NCBI GenBank assembly: GCA_937886325.1
Contig: CALABV010000231.1
Span: forward strand, 1-61,709
Origin: an uncultured Geobacter sp.
GTDB lineage: Bacteria > Desulfobacterota > Desulfuromonadia > Geobacterales > Geobacteraceae
Reading direction: 5' to 3'
Length of the DNA stretch: 61,709 bases
How positions within the stretch are numbered: position 1 is the first letter of the stretch; the number at the start of each line of letters is the position of its first letter. This document shows positions 1 to 7,954 of this stretch, in pieces. The notes beneath the pieces are model-generated. The model was not told the origin of the DNA, made no database searches, and saw only the letters and a list, made by a program, of their open reading frames with translations. The translations under genes were made by a program, and so were the position numbers.

Positions 1-873
1 CTCGCCGCCTCCCCGGCCGAATATCTCGATCGGTTTCTCGTTGTGGCCACAGAAAAAATAAGACATGTTCTCGACCAGCCCGACAATGCAGATGTTGAAT
101 TTCCGAAACAGCTCTATGGAGCGCCGTACATCAGCCAGAGCAACTTCCTGGGGTGTCGTGACCATCAGGACCGCGGCATTGGGGATGGATTGCGCTACCG
201 TAATGGAAGGGTCTCCTGTTCCCGGCGGAAGATCGATAACCAGGTAATCCAGTTCACCCCACATGACCTGCCCCAGCAGCTGGTTTATGGCCTTGGAAAC
301 GAGGGGGCCCCGCCAGACTATGGCCTGCCCCTGCTCGGCCAGCATGCCGAGGGACATGACCCTGAGCCCGAACTTTTCGACCGGAATCATTATCTCGCCT
401 TCCCATTCCGGCGACTCGTCCAACCCCAGCATGACCGGAATGCTCGGACCGTAGACGTCCGCATCCAGCAGGCCGACCCTGTAGCCCTTTACCGCCAGGG
501 CAAGGGCTACATTGACGGCTATGGTGGTCTTTCCCACCCCCCCTTTTCCGCTGGCAACCGCCAACACGTGCCGCACCCTGTCCATACCGGCAAGGGGATG
601 TTTCGGGAACAACCGCAGCAGCTCGTCAGTGCTCATAGTCGCCAACGTTACCTCTACTCCCTTGACATCAGGCACAGTCCCGAGCACTCGCTGTATCTCC
701 GCCACCATGACATCCTTTTTCGGGCACTTGGACGTTGTTAGCGCCAGAGTAAGCCTGACCATGCCGCTTTCCACTTGAATGTCGCGGATCATGCCGAGTT
801 CCAGAAGGCTTTTCTTCAATTCCGGGTCCATGACACCCTTGACTGCGTCCTGAACCATCCGTGTATTCAGCAT
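1..873 (-). CDS. Mrp/NBP35-family Fe-S carrier ATPase with N-terminal MIP18 (DUF59) domain, 3' end cut by window
   Basis: The gene runs off the left edge; 291 codons are visible. Residues 1-75 form a DUF59/MIP18 domain (MDPELKKSLLELGMI), and the Walker A motif GKGGVGKTT lies at about 109-117. They are followed by the switch region LLDADVYGPSIPVMLG and the DLPPGTGD motif typical of Mrp/ApbC. The family binds and transfers Fe-S clusters in the cytosol using a deviant-Walker P-loop ATPase. The ATG at 873 is preceded by AGGAGAGTACCT. It is the last visible gene of the minus-strand cofactor cluster and one of two Mrp genes in it. The C-terminal CxxC pair that would hold the bridging cluster is outside the window, so activity cannot be judged. 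Confidence 0.93.
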   Translation of the reverse strand, partial: MLNTRMVQDAVKGVMDPELKKSLLELGMIRDIQVESGMVRLTLALTTSKCPKKDVMVAEIQRVLGTVPDVKGVEVTLATMSTDELLRLFPKHPLAGMDRVRHVLAVASGKGGVGKTTIAVNVALALAVKGYRVGLLDADVYGPSIPVMLGLDESPEWEGEIMIPVEKFGLRVMSLGMLAEQGQAIVWRGPLVSKAINQLLGQVMWGELDYLVIDLPPGTGDPSITVAQSIPNAAVLMVTTPQEVALADVRRSIELFRKFNICIVGLVENMSYFFCGHNEKPIEIFGRGGGE

Positions 874-1067
874 AGGTACTCTCCTGTGGCCTCCTCGGCC
901 TGTCTCGGTTAAACGAGATCACCTCTAGACGGACATGCCGGTTCTCTTCCTCGAGCCGCGGGGTCACCGCTTCCGGGCCGAAATCCTGCTCCGGCGGCAG
1001 CCGGGTATTTCTTCACAGCCATGGTACCGGGCGACTCCCGGATTCTACAACCCGGCCGGCAGCGTGG
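874..1067. other. intergenic, nothing supported
   Basis: 194 bp between the Mrp gene and the ZIP transporter. A 38-codon minus-strand frame (about 911-1024) starts with ATG but lacks a convincing ribosome binding site and family resemblance. I do not call a gene here. Confidence 0.4.
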
Positions 1068-1799
1068 CTATGCCTTGGACAAAACAATCACCACGGCAAC
1101 CGCGATGCCGGCGACAAAGGCGAGCAGGCTGTATTTTTTCCGCTCTTTTTCCGCCTGCGGCAGCAGGTGCGTTGCTCCCACGTAGATCAGCGCACCGGCG
1201 GACAGGGCCAGGAGCGCCCCGAGAAACGACCGATCGACGCTCCTGACAAATGGATATGACACGAGCATCCCCAGCGGCGTGGTCAAGGCGGCGGCAAAGA
1301 AGGAGAGCCAGAGAGAGCGCCGCTCGCTGAATCCTCCCTTCAGCAGAAGAAGATAGGTAATGATCCCCTCGGGGAATTCATGGAGCACCATCCCCACCGT
1401 GGCCAGAACACCGGTGAAAATGCTGACGGTAAAGGCGATTGAATACACGAAGCCATCAATGAAAGAATGGAAACCTATCCCCAGTAGCGGAACCAGGCCG
1501 ATGCCGTACTGAGCGTCGGGATTTCTTTCACAGATGAAAGCGGTAATGAAGCGGTTGAACAGGTGCATACCGAAAAAGCCCGCCAGCAGGCAGGTGGGGG
1601 CGTGGGTGTTCATGGCGAAAGACTTGGGAATGATGTGCATGAAGGAGGCTGAAACGAGCACTCCGGCCGCGAAACTGATGAAGTAGATGGTATTCCTGCG
1701 GCCCCACGCGTTGAAGCGGCGAACCGTGAAGATGCCGGCCGATGTAACCACCGCGGCCAGCACGCTTGCGGTCAGTGCTATGTGAAAGGATTCACCCAT
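1068..1799 (-). CDS. ZIP-family divalent metal transporter
   Basis: Inner-membrane protein of 243 residues with about eight hydrophobic segments. It carries the two ZIP metal-site signatures: HSFIDGF in the fourth helix and HEFPEGI in the fifth. ZIP proteins move Zn, Fe or Mn into the cytosol; the substrate here cannot be told. The ATG at 1799 is chosen over an upstream in-frame ATG because AAGAGGAAGG sits just before it and the upstream extension (about 37 residues) is not hydrophobic. It lies in the same strand and cluster as the NifX/Mrp genes and a CDF exporter, so import and export of the same metal is a reasonable guess. Confidence 0.9.
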   Translation of the reverse strand: MGESFHIALTASVLAAVVTSAGIFTVRRFNAWGRRNTIYFISFAAGVLVSASFMHIIPKSFAMNTHAPTCLLAGFFGMHLFNRFITAFICERNPDAQYGIGLVPLLGIGFHSFIDGFVYSIAFTVSIFTGVLATVGMVLHEFPEGIITYLLLLKGGFSERRSLWLSFFAAALTTPLGMLVSYPFVRSVDRSFLGALLALSAGALIYVGATHLLPQAEKERKKYSLLAFVAGIAVAVVIVLSKA

Positions 1800-1911
1800 T
1801 TGCCTTCCTCTTGGCGAGAATATCGGTCCTCCGACGTACGCCGAGGTGACCCTCGCCCCGTTTTCCGCGAACGCGCCGAAGGTATGGCACATCGAATCAT
1901 CCCCGGCCATC

Positions 1912-1983
1912 TCATCTTTCTTCGCCCTTGCCGGTTTTTTCCACTACCATCGAAACGTTGCCGCAAAAGGTCCTGCCCGCACC
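1912..1983 (-). pseudogene. 3' remnant of an Mrp/NBP35 gene
   Basis: A minus-strand frame of about 23 codons ending in TGA (1912-1914) reads GAGRTFCGNVSMVVEKTGKG and ends EER. This resembles the C-terminus of the intact Mrp gene at 6997-7878 (AGRSFSDIVTVIMEKTATG). No start or ATPase domain is attached; the sequence upstream carries stops. It therefore looks like the tail of a deleted or recombined third Mrp copy between the radical SAM gene and the ZIP gene. The match is judged by eye over about 20 residues. Confidence 0.55.
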
Positions 1984-2000
1984 TCTGCTCTACCTGCTCA

Positions 2001-2945
2001 CTATTTCCTTCCAGGTATCTTCCTTACATAGAACCTGCTTTCTCTGTAGTCCGTTGCGACGAGACGTCCGGTTTCGATCAGTTCACGCACTGTGCGCCAA
2101 TCGGCATTCCGGTGTGCGAGATATTCGCGGACCGCGTCTTCTCTCATGGGATGCACCGAGGTAATGGCCAACAGGTCTTCCCCGACGTCTCCGGCCGACG
2201 AAAAAGAGGTCCCTTCGAAATCCACAAGCATTTCCGCGGGGAGGCCGCATTCCCGGTACATCTGGAATGCCGTGTTCAGCGTATCTTCGGTCGGCGGTTC
2301 AACCCAATGCTCCGAAGGAGGACGCACAGGCGCGGAAAGGCAGGCCCGCGCCGGGTTCAGGGGAGCAATGAATGCACCCGTCCGTTTCAGATCGTCTCCG
2401 GAATCATTGACTCCTCGAACGAGCATTGTTTCCGTTTCCAGTGTGCCCGGAAACATCTCCGCGAAGCTGCGCACACCCTCAAGGAGGTCCGCAAGGCGCA
2501 GCGACGGGCAAGGCCGGTTCAGCGTGCGCCACAGGTCCTCACGGACCGTGTCCACCTTCACGGACACCCAATCCGCCTTTGAGAGATCTTCCCGCACATC
2601 GGAACGCCACAGGAGCGATGAGTTGGTAATCACCGCAATCCTAATCCCCAGAGGTTTCAGAAGTTCGATGGTTCGTCCTAGATTCACGTCAAGGGTCGGC
2701 TCGCCGTTGGGGACGAAGGAGAGATAATCGACGCTCTCTCCCCTACCCCGCAGCCGTTCCACCGTTTCAGCGACTTCCTCTAGTAGTTCTTCCGGTCTGA
2801 AAAACGAGCTACGCTCACTCCGGAGACGGGTGGTTTTCCCGGCCTGGCAGTAGACACAGGAATATGAGCATACTTTTGTTGGTATGTTGTTTATGCCGAG
2901 ACTGCGACCCAGCCTTCTTGACGGGACCGGACCGTAAACTTTCAT
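2001..2945 (-). CDS. radical SAM protein (COG0731-like)
   Basis: 314 residues. The N-terminus GPVPSRRLGRSLGINN is typical of the COG0731/Kamchatka-type radical SAM group, followed by the cluster motif CSYSCVYC (CxxxCxxC) at about 27-34 and the GEPT segment (FVPNGEPTLDVN). The C-terminal 80 residues look like a winged-helix-type extension. The enzyme should cleave SAM with a 4Fe-4S cluster; the substrate is unknown. It follows a NifX-like gene by 35 bp on the same strand, a pairing suggestive of NifB-NifX logic, but it has no NifB-specific signature and I do not call it NifB. Confidence 0.85.
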   Translation of the reverse strand: MKVYGPVPSRRLGRSLGINNIPTKVCSYSCVYCQAGKTTRLRSERSSFFRPEELLEEVAETVERLRGRGESVDYLSFVPNGEPTLDVNLGRTIELLKPLGIRIAVITNSSLLWRSDVREDLSKADWVSVKVDTVREDLWRTLNRPCPSLRLADLLEGVRSFAEMFPGTLETETMLVRGVNDSGDDLKRTGAFIAPLNPARACLSAPVRPPSEHWVEPPTEDTLNTAFQMYRECGLPAEMLVDFEGTSFSSAGDVGEDLLAITSVHPMREDAVREYLAHRNADWRTVRELIETGRLVATDYRESRFYVRKIPGRK

Positions 2946-2980
2946 GAGCTGTGCCCTCTTCCCTATTCCCGGATTACGCG

Positions 2981-3403
2981 CTAGTGATCATGACCCTCAT
3001 CGTCATGGGAATGGTCACAGCCGCTTTCCTCACTTGCGTCACCGCATCTCCCGGCTTCAGCGCTGTTCATTTTACGCGCCTCCGGCAATTCCTGTCTGAG
3101 GAAGAGATCGATGTTTTCCTGTATGCTCGCCGTCTGCGCCTCGAAAACCCGGTATCCCAGCATGTTCAGCATCTCCAGTCCGCCGTCGCCCACTCCATCC
3201 ACTATCACACCGTCCAGTCGCCGACCGGCAAGAGCCTTGAAGGGATTGCACCCCGCCTCGGGGGCTGATGTGTCGTGATTTGCTATGGCCGATGATTCGC
3301 CAGTGTCGGTGTCAACTTCGAGAAAATACGGCGCAGAGGTAAAATGGCCATACATGGGGCTCTGCAACCCCATATCTTTGACAACCGGAAAGCATACTTT
3401 CAT
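2981..3403 (-). CDS. NifX/NifY-like dinitrogenase FeMo-cofactor-type protein with His/Asp tail
   Basis: 140 residues. The Nitro_FeMo-Co (MTH1175/NifX) fold covers about residues 1-105: MKVCFPVV start, YGHFTSAPYFLEVDTDTG, CNPFKALAGRRLDGVIVDGVG. The last 30 residues are rich in Cys, His and Asp (CDHSHDDEGHDH), a likely metal-binding tail. Family members such as NifX and NafY bind Fe-S or FeMo cofactor intermediates. No nitrogenase genes are visible in the window, so a different cofactor is likely. ATG at 3403 is preceded by AGGAGAAAC. The gene lies between a J-domain gene and the radical SAM gene. Confidence 0.88.
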   Translation of the reverse strand: MKVCFPVVKDMGLQSPMYGHFTSAPYFLEVDTDTGESSAIANHDTSAPEAGCNPFKALAGRRLDGVIVDGVGDGGLEMLNMLGYRVFEAQTASIQENIDLFLRQELPEARKMNSAEAGRCGDASEESGCDHSHDDEGHDH

Positions 3404-3427
3404 GTGGGTGTTTCTCCTTTTTCCGTA

Positions 3428-3718
3428 TTATGATTTGCCCCAGAGCGGATCGGTCATGAACTGCACCCTGATCCGCTCCTCGGCGTTCTGCTCGTAAAAC
3501 TCTTCCTCGGAGAACGAAAACCGGTAGGATTCAACGTATTCACGCAGCACTCGATAGGCCGCGTTTACTCTTCGAATCTGCTCGGGTTCGCCTTGATTGC
3601 CGGCATCGGGATGATACTTTCGCACCAGTTCCCGATGGCGTTCTCTGATTTCGCGAAGCGTCGCACGCTCTCCGATCCCGAAAACCATCAGGGATTGCCG
3701 CAGTTCCGCATAGGTCAC
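3428..3718 (-). CDS. J-domain (DnaJ-like) co-chaperone
   Basis: 96 residues, essentially only a J-domain: helix II RERHRELVRKY, then the HPD motif in KYHPDAGNQG, then helix III RRVNAAYRVLREY. The GTG at 3718 is chosen because GGAGG lies 6 bp upstream; the longer reading frame begins inside the methyltransferase gene. It should stimulate an Hsp70 ATPase. Next to a NifU/IscU-like scaffold (4346-4738), it recalls the HscB-IscU pairing, in which a J-protein delivers the scaffold to its Hsp70. It lacks HscB's C-terminal domain, so this role is inference from context. Confidence 0.85.
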   Translation of the reverse strand: MTYAELRQSLMVFGIGERATLREIRERHRELVRKYHPDAGNQGEPEQIRRVNAAYRVLREYVESYRFSFSEEEFYEQNAEERIRVQFMTDPLWGKS

Positions 3719-3731
3719 GCTGTTCCTCCGT

Positions 3732-4337
3732 TCACCTGTTTTCGAAGAGCTGCATATACAAGTATTCACCAACGGAAACCGTGGCGAGCGGATGAAACCC
3801 CAAGGTACTCTTCAATTCCTCTGGCGAATATCGCATCCTAAGGGGCGGGCCGAAGGGAGTATCGGTCTTCACTATCTCAACAACCGCCAGTCTTCCGCCC
3901 GGCTTGAGCACGCGCCGCACCTCATCCTTGAAACCGGTTAGCTGCCGGATGGAAAAACCGTGGAATACGGTGCAGAGATACACCAGGTCACAGGAGGACC
4001 CTGCCAGAGACGTTACCTTCGTAATATCTCCGACCAAGGTTTCAATCGGCGTTCCTTCCGTCTCCCTCCGCAGCGTCTCGATGGCGATTTCGTCCGGATC
4101 CAGGGCATAGACCTTTCCCGAGGCACCGACAGCCCGGGAAAACTCCCTTGACATGTAACCGTTGCCGCAACCCGCATCGAGGATTACCTGCCCGGATTGA
4201 ATCCCCAGAACCTCAATGACGGCTTTCTTGTCGAGCAATCGTTCGGAAGATTTCCCCCGGTGGTGGTGGTACCCATCCCCGCTCAGTTCATACTCCGTAA
4301 TATCAGAATAATCATAATTTGCGCTTTTTTTGCACAT
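3732..4337 (-). CDS. class I SAM-dependent methyltransferase
   Basis: 201 residues. Motif I is VILDAGCGNGYMSREF, motif II GKVYALDPDEIAIE, and the post-I region has VGDITKV and the LKPGGRLAVVEI signature of class I (UbiE/type 11) methyltransferases. The ATG at 4337 has GAGGG 7 bp upstream. A GTG at 4349 would overlap the IscU-like stop by GTGA and is possible. The N-terminus is His-rich (GDGYHHHRGKS). Substrate unknown. Its place directly after the IscU-like gene makes it part of the same transcription unit. Confidence 0.85.
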   Translation of the reverse strand: MCKKSANYDYSDITEYELSGDGYHHHRGKSSERLLDKKAVIEVLGIQSGQVILDAGCGNGYMSREFSRAVGASGKVYALDPDEIAIETLRRETEGTPIETLVGDITKVTSLAGSSCDLVYLCTVFHGFSIRQLTGFKDEVRRVLKPGGRLAVVEIVKTDTPFGPPLRMRYSPEELKSTLGFHPLATVSVGEYLYMQLFENR

Positions 4338-4345
4338 AGGCGCCC

Positions 4346-4738
4346 TCACGGAAGCATCCCTTGCTCGTTTTCGCCGCTTGACGACAGGTAGCGCAGTATT
4401 CCCGCATGCACCGCACCGACGGCCAGTGACGAACAGTGAATTTTCTCTTCCGGCAGACCGCCCAGAGCTTCCGCAACCTGCTCATCGGTCAGCGCCAGGG
4501 CATGTTCCACTGTTAATCCCTTTACCATTTCCGTGGTCATGGAGGAGGTGGCGATGGAAGCGGGGCAGCCCTTGATCCTGTATTTCACATCGATGATAAC
4601 GTCGTCTTCGATTTTGAGAAAGAGCAGGAGGCTGTCGCCGCACTTCGGGTCTCCCACCTGGATGATTGCGTCGGCATCCTCAATCACACCGATATTCCGC
4701 GGGTTCATGAAATGATCCATTACCAGTTCGCTATACAA
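4346..4738 (-). CDS. IscU/NifU-N-type Fe-S cluster scaffold
   Basis: 130 residues with the three scaffold cysteines in family context: C33 (GDPKCGDSL), C58 (KGCPASIATSS) and C102 (KIHCSSLAVGA). D35 after the first cysteine is also kept. IscU and NifU-N assemble 2Fe-2S clusters with a cysteine desulfurase, but no desulfurase gene is visible nearby. The start is TTG at 4738 with AGGAGAA upstream; the protein begins MYSELVMDHF, matching the family N-terminus. TTG may keep expression low. The neighbouring J-domain protein would suit a scaffold-chaperone pair. Confidence 0.92.
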   Translation of the reverse strand: MYSELVMDHFMNPRNIGVIEDADAIIQVGDPKCGDSLLLFLKIEDDVIIDVKYRIKGCPASIATSSMTTEMVKGLTVEHALALTDEQVAEALGGLPEEKIHCSSLAVGAVHAGILRYLSSSGENEQGMLP

Positions 4739-4786
4739 GCAGGTATTCTCCTTTTTTTGTTATCCTGATCAGCACTAATCTCCCGC

Positions 4787-4900
4787 TAACCCCTTCTCCC
4801 TTGAGGGAGAAGGTGGCCGAAGGCCGGATGAGGGGGTAGCTGTGCATGAAATCAACCAGTTACCCCTCACCCTTGCCCTCTCCCTCAAGGGAGAGGGGAC
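4787..4900. repeat. paired palindromic intergenic repeat
   Basis: Two stem-loop units. The left (4787-4838) centres on CCTTCTCCCTTGAGGGAGAA. The right (4859-4900) centres on CCCTCTCCCTCAAGGGAGAG. The outer parts (GATGAGGGGGTA and TTACCCCTCACC) are also complementary, so the whole element could fold into a larger hairpin. This type of CTCCC-TTGAG-GGAG palindrome is dispersed between genes in many proteobacteria. It separates the IscU-like and CDF genes. Confidence 0.75.
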
Positions 4901-4954
4901 TTATTGGTGCTTTTTCGAAAGATTGTAGCCAATCGGCTTCGTTAAAAAAAACCG

Positions 4955-6268
4955 TTACACTGTCTTCTCCACATACGCCGATTCCGGCATCCGTCCCGTC
5001 TCCGAATCCTCCAGGCCGTGCGTGGGCGCATGTAGTTTCGGCAACCGGTTCTCCCGCAGGGCCGCGACTATCTCTCTGACAGCCGGACTCTCCGTCACCA
5101 GATAGATGTCCACAAAACGCTCCTTGAGCAGGGAAAAGGAGAGTTCCCCGATCTGTTTCGTGCACAGGATGTCAACCCCGGAACCGGAGATCGCCTTGAT
5201 GATCTTGACACCGATATGAAGCTTTTCGTCAAGGAATTCGTTGTAGTAGAAGTCTTCCAGCACCACCTCGTCCTTGTCGAGCCTGATGAACGCAAAATAG
5301 GGCGCACGGCCGAAGTGGTCGTGGACCACCGACTCAAGGCCGTTCACCGTTGTGACGGGTATCAGAATCGAAAGGGATTCCCGCCGATAGGGCTCCACAT
5401 GGACGAAGACAGTGTCGATGTCGCGGTGCCCGGCGATGATGGCCTCCTCCACTTGATCCGCCAATTCGTGGGCCTTGTACAGGGAAAGGTTCGGGCTGGT
5501 CTCGATGGTGCAGTCAACCATGCGGAACGGTCCGGAACGCCGGATGCGGACACCGGGCACGCCGCGTACTCCCGGGATGCCGGAAATCATGGATCCGATC
5601 TCGGCCTGCAGATCCGGATCCAGGTTGGCATCCAGCAGTGACATGACGGAAACCCACAGCGTCTCTCCCCCCAACTTCAGGATAAGCAGGGAGACAACGA
5701 GGATAAGCCCCCCTTCCACGTGGGGGATGCCCTGGAACGCGAGAAGGATACCGATGAGCACGACTCCGGACACCCAGGTATCCAGTTGGGTATCGCGGGC
5801 CTTGGCGAGGAGAGACTGGGAATTGATCGCCGCGCCGGCCTCTTTCTGCTTCCTCGCCATGAAGAAGTTGGCGAGAATTGACAACAGCGCCGCGCCCACG
5901 GGAAAGAGAGGGTGTTCGGTCGTTGCTTCCGGATGCAGGAGCTTGGCGTAGCCGTCCCGGGCCATCTCCACGCCGGCCCACAGGATCAGCAGGGCTATGA
6001 AAAGGCTTGCCACCGTTTCCGCCCGATAGAGTCCGTAGGGAAACGTCTCGCTTTTCTTGCGCCCGGCAAGCCAGAGGCCGAATCCGGAGGCTGCGACGGT
6101 CACAACGTCCCCGGCGCTGTGAAAGGCGTCGGCAATGAGAAGGTGTGAATCGAAGAGCGCCCCGGTTACTCCCTTTACCAGGGCCACGGCAAGGGTGACG
6201 AGTGAGGAGACGAGGGCAATCCTCTGCCCCCGCTTCAGCAGTTCTCTTTTCTCCGCTTCGCTGTTCAT
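4955..6268 (-). CDS. cation diffusion facilitator exporter fused to a C-terminal NifX-like domain
   Basis: 437 residues from the ATG at 6268. Residues 1-210 form a six-helix CDF transporter with the TM2 metal motif DAFHSAGD and an aspartate-rich TM5 (DTQLDTWVSG). Residues 210-295 are the cytosolic CDF dimerisation domain. Residues about 300-420 form a Nitro_FeMo-Co/NifX domain (VHDHFGRAPYFAFIRLD, GVKIIKAISGSGVDILCTKQIG). CDF proteins export Zn, Fe, Mn, Co or Ni by proton exchange. The fusion suggests the NifX domain senses or receives metal or cofactor at the membrane. The longer start at 6319 overlaps the upstream gene and is less likely; 13 bp separate the stop at 6282 from this ATG. Confidence 0.92.
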   Translation of the reverse strand: MNSEAEKRELLKRGQRIALVSSLVTLAVALVKGVTGALFDSHLLIADAFHSAGDVVTVAASGFGLWLAGRKKSETFPYGLYRAETVASLFIALLILWAGVEMARDGYAKLLHPEATTEHPLFPVGAALLSILANFFMARKQKEAGAAINSQSLLAKARDTQLDTWVSGVVLIGILLAFQGIPHVEGGLILVVSLLILKLGGETLWVSVMSLLDANLDPDLQAEIGSMISGIPGVRGVPGVRIRRSGPFRMVDCTIETSPNLSLYKAHELADQVEEAIIAGHRDIDTVFVHVEPYRRESLSILIPVTTVNGLESVVHDHFGRAPYFAFIRLDKDEVVLEDFYYNEFLDEKLHIGVKIIKAISGSGVDILCTKQIGELSFSLLKERFVDIYLVTESPAVREIVAALRENRLPKLHAPTHGLEDSETGRMPESAYVEKTV

Positions 6269-6281
6269 GGAGGCGTTTCCG

Positions 6282-6494
6282 TCATTCCCCGTTGCTGAAT
6301 CTGCGAGCCATGCGCGCACCGCACCTTGGACAGGGGGTAAGAAAACAGGGGCTGCCGGGCTGCTTTGATACTACGAAGCCGCATGCGGGGCAGATGCAGA
6401 AATCAGGTCGTCCTTTTCCGGCCACGGTCATTCCTCCCCTTCCCAGGAAACGTCTCCACCACGGGCCGCCGCCCCTGCCGAAACCTGCGGGCAT
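6282..6494 (-). CDS. small zinc-ribbon protein
   Basis: 70 residues. A Gly/Arg-rich N-terminus is followed by two knuckles: CICPACGF at about 33-40 and PCPRCGARM near the end, joined by GSPCFLTP. The pattern (CxCPxCG, G-x-PC, CPxCG-x-M) is shared with the small protein at 11986-12198, so the two are paralogues in one cluster. ATG at 6494 is preceded by GGGAGGTCAAC. The C-terminal part likely binds Zn or Fe in rubredoxin-like fashion. Function unknown; the gene directly precedes the CDF-NifX fusion. Confidence 0.75.
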   Translation of the reverse strand: MPAGFGRGGGPWWRRFLGRGGMTVAGKGRPDFCICPACGFVVSKQPGSPCFLTPCPRCGARMARRFSNGE

Positions 6495-6559
6495 GTTGAC
6501 CTCCCATCCGATCCGATTCGTCCCGTCATACCGAAATCAGCTGACCACGAACGACACTG

Positions 6560-6613
6560 TACGGGCGCTGCTTGTCTCAATTAAAGACTCGGGCGCGGCA
6601 AGCAGCGCCCGTA
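6560..6613. terminator. 15-bp inverted repeat, possible terminator or attenuator
   Basis: TACGGGCGCTGCTTG (6560-6574) and its exact complement CAAGCAGCGCCCGTA (6599-6613) flank a 24-nt loop. There is no clear T-run, so it may be a factor-dependent stop, an mRNA-stabilising hairpin or a dispersed repeat. It divides the cluster between the NifX gene at 6659 and the zinc-ribbon gene at 6494. Confidence 0.5.
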
Positions 6614-6658
6614 CGAGAATCGTATCACCTTCATCGCAGATTGAAAGACGCCATCCCG

Positions 6659-7000
6659 TCAGTGGTCGCAGACGTTGGCGCCGGTCACCAGGTTCCCGGA
6701 CAGGTAGTCCATGACCACCGATTCCGGATCGGAGGATGGAGCGCCGACGATGACCTTCACTCCGGCTTCCGCGAAAAGCTGCTGGGCGCGGCCTCCCATC
6801 CCCCCGGCAATCACCAGGTTGACGCCCCGTTCGGCGAGCCAGCCCGGAAGCAGGCCGGGCTGATGGGGAGGAGGGTCAAGTTCGGTCGTACCCACAATGG
6901 CCTTCAATTCCGGGTCCACGTCCACCAGAGCGAATTTCTCACAATGGCCGAAGTGCATGGAGAGAACCCCTTCACATACGGGTATCGCGAAGCGCATCAT
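6659..7000 (-). CDS. NifX-like FeMo-cofactor-type protein
   Basis: 113 residues, the compact Nitro_FeMo-Co form: MRFAIPVCEGVLSMHFGHCEKFALVDVD, then LPGWLAERGVNLVIAGGMGGRAQQLF and the C-terminal GNLVTGANVCDH. Conserved H/C positions (HFGHC, CDH) could bind a metal or cluster. The ATG at 7000 overlaps the stop of the preceding Mrp gene (ATGA), so the two are translationally coupled. That tie to an Fe-S carrier ATPase is the best functional clue. NifX relatives carry Fe-S or molybdenum cofactor precursors; the cargo here is unknown. Confidence 0.9.
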   Translation of the reverse strand: MMRFAIPVCEGVLSMHFGHCEKFALVDVDPELKAIVGTTELDPPPHQPGLLPGWLAERGVNLVIAGGMGGRAQQLFAEAGVKVIVGAPSSDPESVVMDYLSGNLVTGANVCDH

Positions 7001-7878
7001 CGTTGTACCTCCCTTCTTTCGTTGCCTGTGGCTGTTTTTTCCATTATTACCGTAACGATATCGCTGAAGGATCTGCCCGCCTCCGTATCCGACTGATGGT
7101 ACGAATAGGGCGATCCGTCATCTCCCGCGGTCACGATTCCCGGGTCCAGGGGTACCCGTCCGAGAAACGGAACACTCATTTCCAGCGCCATGTCTTCACC
7201 ACCGCCGCGCTTGAACACATCAACGGTTTCTCCGCAGTGGGGGCAGACCATCCCGCTCATGTTCTCGATCACACCGAGGACCGGAAGGTTGAGCTGACCG
7301 CAAAAGCTGATGGATTTCTTAACATCCGTAAGAGCCACGTCCTGGGGAGTGGTGACCACTACCGCGCCGTCGATTTTTTCGAGGGTCTGGATCACGGTAA
7401 GGGGCTCGTCCCCGGTTCCCGGCGGGCAGTCCACGATCAGGTAATCCAAGTCACCCCACTCCACCTCTCCGATGAATTGCTTGATGGCGCCCGCCTTGGC
7501 CGGCCCCCTCCAGATCACCGCTTCCGCCTCGCCCGGCAGGAGAAAGCCGATGGACATCACCTTCAGCCCCCCGAACTCGGCGGGGATCAGCTTCCCACGA
7601 TCCGACGGCCTCATCACGGTCCCTTCCAGGCCGAGCATCTTGGGAACGCTCGGTCCATGGATATCGATATCCAGAAGGCCGACCCGGTATCCGCCCATGC
7701 TGCTGAGCGACACCGCCAGGTTGACCGCAACGGTGCTCTTCCCTACCCCTCCCTTGCCGGACAGTACCACTATCTTGTGCCTGATGCGTTCCAGCGCCTC
7801 ATCGACCCCGGATTTTTCATTCTGCCCCGTCTGCCCGCCCGAGCAGGAACCGCTCGAGCAATCTTGCGCCTGTGCCAT
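6997..7878 (-). CDS. Mrp/NBP35-family Fe-S carrier ATPase (no DUF59)
   Basis: 293 residues from the ATG at 7878, which has AAAGGAGCGG upstream; an in-frame start at 7944 is unlikely. The N-terminus holds a Cys pair (CSSGSC at 7-12), as in NBP35-type proteins. Walker A GKGGVGKST begins at 41, followed by LLDIDIHGPSVPKMLG and DCPPGTGDEP. A CPHCG pair at about 215 is the bridging 4Fe-4S site. It lacks the DUF59 domain of the Mrp at 1-873, so the two differ in architecture. The stop overlaps the NifX start, implying a joint product. Confidence 0.93.
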   Translation of the reverse strand: MAQAQDCSSGSCSGGQTGQNEKSGVDEALERIRHKIVVLSGKGGVGKSTVAVNLAVSLSSMGGYRVGLLDIDIHGPSVPKMLGLEGTVMRPSDRGKLIPAEFGGLKVMSIGFLLPGEAEAVIWRGPAKAGAIKQFIGEVEWGDLDYLIVDCPPGTGDEPLTVIQTLEKIDGAVVVTTPQDVALTDVKKSISFCGQLNLPVLGVIENMSGMVCPHCGETVDVFKRGGGEDMALEMSVPFLGRVPLDPGIVTAGDDGSPYSYHQSDTEAGRSFSDIVTVIMEKTATGNERREVQR

Positions 7879-7954
7879 TTTTTCCGCTCCTTTTGCTGTT
7901 GTTGTGTCGAACCCCGCTTCAGTTCGGGGATGGATACGCCCCACTCACTGCGTA

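Noticed and set aside
43..741. Long plus-strand open frame over the Mrp gene
   Set aside because: It lies fully antisense to a clear Mrp/NBP35 gene, and its protein is low-complexity and lacks any motif.
911..1024. 38-codon minus-strand ORF
   Set aside because: No ribosome site, low-complexity Pro/Arg/Gly composition, no family likeness.
2001..2945. NifB
   Set aside because: The radical SAM protein lacks NifB-specific signatures and its own C-terminal NifX domain; it matches the COG0731-like group instead.
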